A stretch of 5,348 nucleotides of DNA from Acidobacteriota bacterium (lineage in GTDB: Bacteria; Acidobacteriota; Terriglobia; UBA7540): the NCBI GenBank assembly GCA_003171295.1, contig PMYF01000642.1:1-5348 (forward strand), read 5' to 3'. This document shows positions 1 to 5,348 of this stretch, one piece after another. The number at the start of each line of letters is the position of its first letter. The stretch's first letter is position 1. The notes under the pieces are model-generated. The model searched no databases, was not told the origin of the DNA, and saw nothing but the letters and a program-made list of their open reading frames with translations. Made by a program: the position numbers and the translations under genes.

Positions 1-411
1 GCCACCATCTTCGCCGGCGATCCCTCCGTGTTTACTCTTTCGATACACCAGGAAAACAACTACCCCTACCCCAAGCCTGCCAGCACGCTTGACATCAACA
101 TGCGGGACGGCGCTGAAGACGAGGAATACCTGCGGGAATTGGAGAAAGGCCTCGACCAGGCGCTCGGCGAATTCCAGCCCGATTTGATCTCTTACGTGGC
201 CGGGGCGGACCCCTATCAGGACGATCAACTCGGCGGGCTAAGACTTTCGCTCCCGGGACTCGAGCGGCGCGACCGGTTGGTGTTTGAGAAGGCCCGCGCC
301 AAGAAAATCCCCGTGACGGTCACGCTGGCCGGAGGGTATGCCCGCCACCTGGAGGAGACCGTCCAGATCCACACCAACACAATTCGAGTTGCGAAGGAAT
401 TTGCGAAGTAG
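1..411 (+). CDS. Class IV (HDAC11-like) histone deacetylase family protein, C-terminal part (5' end outside window)
   Basis: This is the last 136 codons of a zinc-dependent deacetylase of the arginase/HDAC fold; the reading frame is open to base 1, so the GTG at 28 is an internal valine and not the start. The visible part begins with an ATIFAGDPSVFTLSIHQ stretch typical of the region after the first metal-binding motif. It contains GADPYQDDQLGG, whose first Asp (codon 208-210) matches the third zinc ligand of the family, and then GGY, whose Tyr (codon 337-339) matches the transition-state tyrosine. The spacing and the LGGL-LS-GL-RRD pattern resemble HDAC11 and its bacterial relatives more than acetylpolyamine amidohydrolases. 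The His-His charge-relay and the first two zinc ligands lie upstream, outside the window. Bacterial members probably remove acetyl groups from protein lysines or small amines; the substrate here is unknown. The gene converges on the YdjC-type gene with a 51-base gap. Confidence 0.88.
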   Translation, partial: ATIFAGDPSVFTLSIHQENNYPYPKPASTLDINMRDGAEDEEYLRELEKGLDQALGEFQPDLISYVAGADPYQDDQLGGLRLSLPGLERRDRLVFEKARAKKIPVTVTLAGGYARHLEETVQIHTNTIRVAKEFAK

Positions 412-462
412 GGGCGAGCAGCGATCGTACCCTATCCCCCCCGCAGGACTCTCAACAAACGC

Positions 463-1392
463 TCACGGCTTCGGAATCAGCTTGCCCAGTTCCCGCCACG
501 TGACCAGAGTAACGTGGCTCACCTGCAGCACCTTCCGGAATTCCGGACTCGTCATGACGTTGAAATCTCGCTGCCGCCAGGCGCTTTCATAGTCCGCATG
601 GCTGACTGTGACGGCCCGCATTTCGGCATCATCATAGGCAAGGTGAACGATGAGTTCGGAGACGCCGGGGGTCAGGCTCTTCACGATATGAGAGTAATAG
701 CTCAACCATCCGTCCGCCTCGATGGGCGGGGAAGCCATGAACACGTGGTCGATAATCACGTCGGCGGACTTAAAGGCGGCGGTCATTTCCGGCGGCGTGC
801 CGGGAATCTTCAGCATCAGAAATGGCAGGTGATAGTCGTGCGCCACGTTGGCAAGGACGGCCACCAGGGCCGGGTTGGCGAAAAGTACCGCCATGTGTGA
901 ATCGAGGTGCGTAGGATGGATGCCCATCCTCAGGGCCGTCTCCACCTGCGCCCGCACCTCCCGTTCGGCTTCCTCCGGCTTGATATGCCGCACGGCTTCC
1001 ATGGTGTCGGGGTAAAGATAGCCCTGGGGATCGAGTAGCGACGGAACCTGGTCGCGTGGCGCCACAGGTCCCCACCTGTAGGTCTTCCATTCACTCGTCA
1101 AGGTGAGGTGCAAGCCGAGGTCGGCATCCGGGTGACCCTTGGCGTAGTCCGCCACTTCCGTGAGCCACGGACACGGAACCATGATGCTGGCGGACGACAC
1201 GGCGCCCTGCCTCAAGGCTTCAAAGCTGGCCATGTCCTCCGAGTGCGCTACTGCCAGGTCATCGGCATGGATAATCAGCAGTTTGGCATCGGCGGGGTAT
1301 CCAAGCCGCTGGGCAAGGTTCTGATTTTGCGCGCCGGCCGGTAAAGACATCGCCATAAGTAAGCAAAGTAGGGCAAGACGGCGAGTGTGCAT
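463..1392 (-). CDS. Exported ChbG/YdjC-family carbohydrate deacetylase
   Basis: A 309-residue protein of the YdjC/ChbG family, metal-dependent enzymes that remove N-acetyl groups from chitooligosaccharides or related sugars. Residues 1-21 form a Sec signal peptide: MHTRR, a hydrophobic run, then AGA before Gln22, a good signal peptidase I site, so it probably works in the periplasm or outside. HADD at 42-45 corresponds to the family's NADDFG motif, Asp45 being the likely metal ligand. GLHL gives His95 and HLDSH (162-166) gives His166 as the other expected metal ligands. His250 in VHLAYDD fits the conserved C-terminal histidine. Unlike E. coli ChbG, HLDSH is followed by MAVLF rather than more histidines. 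The ATG is preceded by a purine-rich GAGGAGAGAGG Shine-Dalgarno region, which supports this start. It lies 39 bases downstream of larE, so co-transcription is likely. The substrate cannot be read from sequence; family assignment is firm, sugar specificity is not. Confidence 0.86.
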   Translation of the reverse strand: MHTRRLALLCLLMAMSLPAGAQNQNLAQRLGYPADAKLLIIHADDLAVAHSEDMASFEALRQGAVSSASIMVPCPWLTEVADYAKGHPDADLGLHLTLTSEWKTYRWGPVAPRDQVPSLLDPQGYLYPDTMEAVRHIKPEEAEREVRAQVETALRMGIHPTHLDSHMAVLFANPALVAVLANVAHDYHLPFLMLKIPGTPPEMTAAFKSADVIIDHVFMASPPIEADGWLSYYSHIVKSLTPGVSELIVHLAYDDAEMRAVTVSHADYESAWRQRDFNVMTSPEFRKVLQVSHVTLVTWRELGKLIPKP

Positions 1393-1431
1393 GAGCCACC
1401 TCTCTCCTCTCGAGCCGTATAAGGATGCAGG

Positions 1432-2253
1432 CTACTTTTGAATGTTCACCAGGAGAGAATTCATGGACCCCGTGCGGTAGCCTTCCAGGTCCAGGGTGAC
1501 GAACTTGAAGCCCAGTTCCTTGAAGATCTCGACGAACTTGCGGGTCATTTCGATCGAGAGCGCGCGCGGCATCTCCTCGGGAGAAATTTCCAGGCGTACA
1601 AGTTGCTCGTGATAGCGGACCCGGAACTGGTGGAATCCCAGGGCACGTAGGGCATCCTCGCCCTTCTCGACGATGGCCAGGCGCTCCGGCGTCACCTCAA
1701 TTCCGTAAGCAATGCGCGACGAGAGGCAGGCAGACGCCGGGCGATCCCACACGGGCAAGTCAACCCGGCGCGAGAGTTCGCGGATGTCGGCCTTGGTAAG
1801 CCCCGCATCCAGAAGCGGCGTCAAGACCTTGTGCTCGCGCGCGGCCTGCTGGCCGGGGCGCCAGTCGCCCAGGTCGTCGTGATTGATGCCGTAAGCCACG
1901 CCCGCGAAGCCACGCTTCCCGGCCAACTCGTCAAGTTTCGCGAAGAGTTCATCCTTACAGAAGTAGCAGCGGTCCCCCTGGTTGGCGCGGTAGCTCGGAT
2001 TCGCAAGCTCGTCGGTGGAGATGAACTCGTGCCGGAAGTCGTAACGCGCCACACATTTCTCGGCTTCAACGCGATCGCGCGCGGAGTAACTGGCGGAGAG
2101 CGCCGTCACCGCCAGCATGCGCTCACCGAGCGCGCGGTGCGCCGCGTAGGCGAGGTAAGCCGAATCCACTCCGCCCGAATAAGCAACGATCAGCGAAGGC
2201 ATCCGGCCCAGTTGCTCTTCCAGTCTCGCGTGCTTTTTCTCCAGTTCGCCCAT
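1432..2253 (-). CDS. larE: LarE, ATP-dependent sacrificial sulfur transferase for the nickel-pincer nucleotide cofactor
   Basis: LarE adenylates the carboxylates of pyridinium-3,5-dicarboxylate mononucleotide (made by LarB) and inserts sulfur, before LarC adds nickel; the product is the cofactor of lactate racemase LarA and related enzymes. The 273-residue frame has the PP-loop ATP site SGGVDS at 26-31, the GINHDDLGDWRPG segment at about 122-134, a TKADIREL helix, and PASACLSSR with Cys176, the position of the sulfur-donating cysteine in Lactobacillus plantarum LarE. Cys96 and Cys99 in DRCYFCK are additional to the Lactobacillus enzyme. The ATG at 2253 is chosen because it gives the family's usual length, places the PP-loop and Cys176 at their familiar positions, and lies just after a plausible promoter. 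The frame stays open to 2424, into gyrA, but that extension crosses the gyrA terminator. An ATG at 2277 is possible but overlaps the -10 box. The Shine-Dalgarno is weak (GGAAAG, 13 bases upstream). No larA, larB or larC is in the window. Confidence 0.9.
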   Translation of the reverse strand: MGELEKKHARLEEQLGRMPSLIVAYSGGVDSAYLAYAAHRALGERMLAVTALSASYSARDRVEAEKCVARYDFRHEFISTDELANPSYRANQGDRCYFCKDELFAKLDELAGKRGFAGVAYGINHDDLGDWRPGQQAAREHKVLTPLLDAGLTKADIRELSRRVDLPVWDRPASACLSSRIAYGIEVTPERLAIVEKGEDALRALGFHQFRVRYHEQLVRLEISPEEMPRALSIEMTRKFVEIFKELGFKFVTLDLEGYRTGSMNSLLVNIQK

Positions 2254-2272
2254 ATCGACAACGACACTTTCC

Positions 2273-2301
2273 AGCATAGCGCGAGTGCACACAATTCTCA
2301 A
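2273..2301 (-). promoter_or_regulatory. Probable sigma70-type promoter of larE
   Basis: Read on the minus strand, TTGAGA (2301-2296; 5 of 6 matches to TTGACA) is followed after exactly 17 bases by TATGCT (2278-2273; 4 of 6 matches to TATAAT). It sits between the gyrA terminator and the larE ATG. Transcription would begin near 2266, leaving an untranslated leader of only about a dozen bases. The match is by eye; the context (just after a terminator, before a same-strand gene) adds support. Confidence 0.5.
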
Positions 2302-2310
2302 CCTGCAGCC

Positions 2311-2339
2311 AAACAAATAGGGCACGGCGGACCGTGCCC
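2311..2339 (-). terminator. Intrinsic terminator downstream of gyrA
   Basis: On the minus strand GGGCACGG (2339-2332) pairs perfectly with CCGTGCCC (2327-2320), an 8-bp GC-rich stem closed by a TCCG tetraloop (2331-2328), a UNCG-type loop. The T-rich stretch TATTTGTTT (2319-2311) follows directly. It begins 24 bases past the gyrA stop codon. On the plus strand no T-tract follows the stem, so it should act only on leftward transcription. It separates gyrA from larE. Confidence 0.85.
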
Positions 2340-2363
2340 GTGTGCACCTGCTGCTGCGGGTGT

Positions 2364-4880
2364 TTATTGGATCAGTACACCTTGAGCACTCCCATTGCCG
2401 TCGGTTTCGGTCTTGATCAGGCAAGCCGCCGCGACCTGATCGCCCTCTTCGAGGTTGATCAGCCGCACCCCCTGGGCAGAGCGGCCGCTCTCGCGGATCT
2501 TGCTGGAATCCAGCCGCGTGATCTTGCCCTGCTGGCTGATGATCATTACTTCCGACTCTTCCGTCACCCTCAGCACGCCCACCACGTTGCCGTTGCGCTC
2601 CACGGTCTTGACGTTGATGACGCCCTTGCCGGCCCGAGACTGCAAGCGGTACTCGGTAATCGCGGTGCGTTTGCCGTAACCCTTTTCAGTGACCGAGAGC
2701 ATCAGTTCCTTCTCGCCCACAATTTCCATTCCCACGATGTAATCGGTCTTCTCCAGGTCCATGGCATAAACGCCGTAGGCGGCGCGGCCCATATCCCGCA
2801 CGTCAGCTTCGGGAAAGCGAATCGCCATGCCTTCGTGAGAGGCCAGGAAGATGTTGTCCCGGCCGGAAGTAAGCCGGGCGGCGATGAGTTCATCGCCTTC
2901 TTCAATCTTCATGGCGATGATGCCGCGCGAGTTGGGATTGGAAAACTCGGCCAGGCGCGTCTTCTTGATAATCCCCAGGCGCGTGACCATGGTGATGTAA
3001 CCTTCGGCGGCCAGCGTCTCGCCTTCCACCGTCACGTCCTTCAACTCCTCGGGCAACTCCTTCACCGCGACAACCGCCGCCACCTTCTCCTCCTTCGAGA
3101 GGTTAACCAGATTCAAAATGTGCTTGCCCTTGCCCGCGGCTCCGACATCGGGGATTTCATACACTTTTAGCCAATAGAGCCTTCCGGCATTGGTAAACAC
3201 CAGGATATAACTGTGGGTGGAGGCAATGAAGAGGTTTTCGACAAAATCCTCTTCGCGCGTCTTCATGCCCAGCCGGCCCTTGCCACCACGCGCCTGCTGG
3301 CGATAGGTGCTGAGCGGCGTGCGCTTGGTGTAACCGGAATGAGAGATCGTGATGACGACGTCCTGAACGGCGATCAGATCCTCCAACCGGATCTCTTCCT
3401 GCTCTTCGATGATTTCCGTGCGCCGCGCGTCGCCGTACACTTTCTGGATTTCCTTCAGCTCGCTCGCGATGACTTTCTTTAGCACCTTGTCGCTGGCCAG
3501 AATTTCCTGATACTCGGAGATCCTCTTCTGGAGCTCGTCGAACTCCGCCTGAATCTTGTCGCGTTCGAGGGCGGTCAGGCGCTGCAACTGCATTTCCAGG
3601 ATGGCCTGCGCCTGGCGATCTGAAAACTCGAAGCGGGCTATCAACCCCGCGCGTGCTTCGGCGGGAGTCTTGGAGGCGCGAATCAACTTGATGATGGCGT
3701 CGAGCTGCGAAAGCGCCTTGAGAAAACCTTCCAAAATATGGGCGCGTTCCTGCGCTTTGCGCAGGTCGTACTCCGTCCGGCGCCGGACCACATTGACGCG
3801 ATGGTCAATGAACAGTTGCAACGCGTCAATCAGCGGGAGCGTGCGCGGCTGACCGTGGACGATGGCCAGCATGATCATCCCGAACGTCTCCTGGAGCTGC
3901 GTATGCTTGTAGAGATTGTTCAGAATGACTTCCGGCTGCTCGCCGCGCTTTAGCTCAATGACAATTCTCATGCCGTCGCGGTCGGACTCATCGCGGATGT
4001 CGGAGATGCCCTCGATCTTCTTGTCCTGCACGAGTTCTGCGATGCGCTCAATGACCCTGGATTTGTTGACTTGGTAGGGAATCTCGGTGATGACGATCTG
4101 CACCTTTTCTTTGGCGGGGCGTTCGATGGCTGCCTTGGCCCGCATCGTGAACTGGCCGCGGCCCGTTCGGTAGGCGTCTTTGATCCCACTCTTGCCGTAG
4201 ATGTAGGCGCCGGTGGGGAAGTCCGGCCCATGAACGAGCGCCAGCACCTCGTCGAGGGAAGCGGTGGGTTTGTTCAGCAGCAGGATGCTGGCCTCGATGA
4301 TCTCCGTCAGGTTGTGCGGGGGAATCTTGGTCGCCATTCCCACGGCGATTCCATCCGATCCGTTGATCAGCAGGCCCGGAACCCGCGTGGGCAGGACGGT
4401 GGGCTCCTCCGTGGACTCGTCATAGTTGGGAATGAAATCCACGGTGTCTTTCTCGATGTCCGCCAGCATCTCCTCAGCCAGGCGGGCCAAGCGGCACTCC
4501 GTGTACCGGTAAGCCGCTGCCGGGTCGCCATCCACGGATCCGAAGTTTCCCTGTCCGTCGATGAGGGGGTAGCGCATGTTGAAGTTCTGCGCCATGCGCA
4601 CCAGCGTGTCGTAAACCGCCGCGTCACCGTGCGGGTGATATTTCTTGATGACCTCGCCCACCACGCCCGCGCACTTGATGTAACGCTTGTCGGCGGTGTT
4701 GCCCTCTTTGTACATCGCGTAGAGAATGCGGCGGTGGACAGGCTTTAACCCGTCGCGCACGTCGGGCAGCGCCCGGCCGATGATGACGCTCATCGCGTAA
4801 TCGAGATATGACTTGCGCATCTCGTCTTCAATGTTGACGGGAATTTCCCGCAACGGCTTGATTAGTTCTTGATCACCCAT
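2364..4880 (-). CDS. gyrA: DNA gyrase subunit A
   Basis: The breakage-reunion subunit of gyrase, a cytoplasmic A2B2 type II topoisomerase that introduces negative supercoils using ATP bound by GyrB. The 838-residue protein is complete. Residues from about 5 to 500 are the DNA-cleavage domain: the winged-helix quinolone region with KYHPHGDAAVYD at 80-91, the catalytic tyrosine Tyr126 in AAYRYTE (E. coli Tyr122), the tower domain, and a long coiled-coil arm at about 365-490 ending in a DNA-gate dimer contact. From about 500 to 815 follows the beta-pinwheel C-terminal domain, with a GyrA box QARGGKG at 529-535 (codons 3276-3296), which marks gyrase rather than topoisomerase IV. The C-terminal tail is short, without the long acidic tail of E. 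coli GyrA. The residue matching E. coli Ser83 is Ala87, while Asp91 (E. coli Asp87) is kept. The ATG follows a GAGGA Shine-Dalgarno at 8 bases. It lies downstream of gyrB and the small ORF, and is closed by a strong terminator. Confidence 0.98.
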   Translation of the reverse strand: MGDQELIKPLREIPVNIEDEMRKSYLDYAMSVIIGRALPDVRDGLKPVHRRILYAMYKEGNTADKRYIKCAGVVGEVIKKYHPHGDAAVYDTLVRMAQNFNMRYPLIDGQGNFGSVDGDPAAAYRYTECRLARLAEEMLADIEKDTVDFIPNYDESTEEPTVLPTRVPGLLINGSDGIAVGMATKIPPHNLTEIIEASILLLNKPTASLDEVLALVHGPDFPTGAYIYGKSGIKDAYRTGRGQFTMRAKAAIERPAKEKVQIVITEIPYQVNKSRVIERIAELVQDKKIEGISDIRDESDRDGMRIVIELKRGEQPEVILNNLYKHTQLQETFGMIMLAIVHGQPRTLPLIDALQLFIDHRVNVVRRRTEYDLRKAQERAHILEGFLKALSQLDAIIKLIRASKTPAEARAGLIARFEFSDRQAQAILEMQLQRLTALERDKIQAEFDELQKRISEYQEILASDKVLKKVIASELKEIQKVYGDARRTEIIEEQEEIRLEDLIAVQDVVITISHSGYTKRTPLSTYRQQARGGKGRLGMKTREEDFVENLFIASTHSYILVFTNAGRLYWLKVYEIPDVGAAGKGKHILNLVNLSKEEKVAAVVAVKELPEELKDVTVEGETLAAEGYITMVTRLGIIKKTRLAEFSNPNSRGIIAMKIEEGDELIAARLTSGRDNIFLASHEGMAIRFPEADVRDMGRAAYGVYAMDLEKTDYIVGMEIVGEKELMLSVTEKGYGKRTAITEYRLQSRAGKGVINVKTVERNGNVVGVLRVTEESEVMIISQQGKITRLDSSKIRESGRSAQGVRLINLEEGDQVAAACLIKTETDGNGSAQGVLIQ

Positions 4881-4901
4881 GATTCCGTTCCTCGAAAGCC
4901 T

Positions 4902-5114
4902 TTAAGACTTCGGACTGCGTCTGGATTTTTGCGGTGGCGGTGAGGACAAGCTCCCACCGTCCCTAAGATAACGCGGCGTGCGGATCTTCTTCAGCCAAGC
5001 ATGTAGGTCTTTCATTTCCTCCCGGTCCGCCCACATGCCGATGGCAGGATGGTTGGCGAGGTCGGCGCCTTTGACACCAGGCGCGTGCTTTTTCCTGTTT
5101 TCCTTCATGTCCAC
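4902..5114 (-). CDS. Small ORF with an antitoxin-like core between gyrB and gyrA
   Basis: A 70-residue frame starting at GTG (5112-5114), or at the in-frame ATG two codons later (5106-5108). The core, about residues 18-52, reads ADLANHPAIGMWADREEMKD then a basic helix ending in IRTPRYLRD. This GMW-D-REDM-D-R-x-R-PRY pattern resembles the C-terminal half of short VapB-like antitoxins found beside PIN-domain toxins; that is recall, not a search. The N-terminal 17 residues are basic and show no clear ribbon-helix-helix or AbrB fold, so the DNA-binding half seems absent or degenerate. Residues 53-70 (rich in Ser, Pro, Lys and Arg) look unlike the core. No toxin gene adjoins it: gyrB ends 30 bases upstream and gyrA starts 21 bases downstream. 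The ribosome site is weak (GGGG, 4 bases before the GTG). It may be a functional orphan, a decayed antitoxin, or a non-coding frame. Confidence 0.5.
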   Translation of the reverse strand: MDMKENRKKHAPGVKGADLANHPAIGMWADREEMKDLHAWLKKIRTPRYLRDGGSLSSPPPQKSRRSPKS

Positions 5115-5144
5115 CGTGCCCCGCAGAAAGGCGCTGGCGCAGGA

Positions 5145-5348
5145 TCAAATATCCAGGTTCTTCACGTCGAGGGCGTTGTCCTGGATAAACTGGCGGCGAG
5201 GCTCGACGACGTCTCCCATGAGCACGGTAAAAATGGAATCGGCCTCCACCTGGTCTTCAACTCTCACCTGCAACATCGTGCGCTGTTCGGCGTCCATGGT
5301 GGTTTCCCACAACTGCGTGGGATTCATTTCGCCCAGGCCCTTGAAGCG
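5145..5348 (-). CDS. gyrB: DNA gyrase subunit B, C-terminal end (5' part outside window)
   Basis: The last 67 codons of GyrB, the ATPase subunit that partners GyrA. The frame enters from the right edge as RFKGLGEMNPTQLWETTMD, the highly conserved segment after the TOPRIM domain that contacts GyrA and DNA, and continues through TMLQVRVEDQVEADSIFTVLMGDVVEPRRQFIQDNALDVKNLDI to a TGA stop at 5147-5145. The closing NLDI is the common end of non-enterobacterial GyrB. The internal Met at 5327 is not the start, since the frame is open to the window edge. The ATPase, transducer and most of the TOPRIM domain are outside. No terminator is visible between this stop and gyrA, so gyrB, the small ORF and gyrA are probably co-transcribed. 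Confidence 0.97.
   Translation of the reverse strand, partial: RFKGLGEMNPTQLWETTMDAEQRTMLQVRVEDQVEADSIFTVLMGDVVEPRRQFIQDNALDVKNLDI

Noticed and set aside
412..462. Bidirectional terminator between the HDAC-like and YdjC-type genes
   Set aside because: No GC-rich inverted repeat with a T-tract is visible on either strand in these 51 bases.
2285..2347. Two copies of the palindrome GTGCAC flanking the gyrA terminator (2285-2290 and 2342-2347)
   Set aside because: A six-base palindrome occurring twice within 63 bases of GC-rich DNA is weak evidence for an operator; no extended similarity surrounds the copies.
1831..2385. 184-codon plus-strand open frame opposite larE
   Set aside because: Antisense shadow of a well-supported LarE; it spans the terminator and promoter region and has no recognisable motifs.
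2334..3170. 278-codon plus-strand open frame opposite the gyrA 3' end
   Set aside because: Antisense shadow of the GyrA C-terminal domain; it also crosses the gyrA terminator, and no family motif is visible.
4071..4748. 225-codon plus-strand open frame opposite gyrA
   Set aside because: It is the antisense of the highly conserved GyrA cleavage domain; long antisense frames are expected in GC-rich genes, and its translation shows no recognisable domain.
4931..4960. Possible terminator hairpin (CGGTGG...CCACCG) between gyrB and gyrA
   Set aside because: The stem is short and imperfect, and on the minus strand it is followed by A residues rather than T residues, so it does not look like an intrinsic terminator for gyrB.

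Overview
The window is ordinary, dense chromosomal DNA from a GC-rich bacterium. The protein sequences (GyrA and GyrB ends, a HDAC11-like deacetylase, a three-cysteine LarE, an exported YdjC-type deacetylase) look most like Acidobacteriota or a related soil lineage. That placement is an impression from sequence style, not a search result. There is no sign of phage, IS element, CRISPR array, tRNA or rRNA.

Layout, left to right: (1) positions 1-411, plus strand, the C-terminal part of a class IV (HDAC11-like) histone-deacetylase-family protein running off the left edge; (2) a 51-base convergent gap with no clear terminator; (3) 463-1392, minus, a secreted ChbG/YdjC-family deacetylase; (4) 1432-2253, minus, larE, an ATP-dependent sulfur transferase for the nickel-pincer cofactor; (5) 2254-2363, a compact regulatory gap with a near-perfect intrinsic terminator for gyrA and a sigma70-like promoter for larE; (6) 2364-4880, minus, complete gyrA; (7) 4902-5114, minus, a small ORF with an antitoxin-like core between gyrB and gyrA; (8) 5145-5348, minus, the C-terminal end of gyrB, running off the right edge.

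Transcription of most of the window runs right to left. gyrB, the small ORF and gyrA lie close together (30- and 21-base gaps) and probably form one unit supplying both gyrase subunits, closed by the terminator at 2311-2339. larE and the YdjC-type gene, 39 bases apart, then look like a second unit driven by the promoter at 2273-2301. The HDAC-like gene converges on them from the left.

Most worth a second look are the orphan antitoxin-like ORF inside the gyrase operon, the LarE with Cys96/Cys99/Cys176 (the pattern expected of an iron-sulfur type LarE), the larE start that a naive caller would place inside gyrA, and the alanine at the main quinolone-resistance position of GyrA. I see no clear undescribed multi-gene system.
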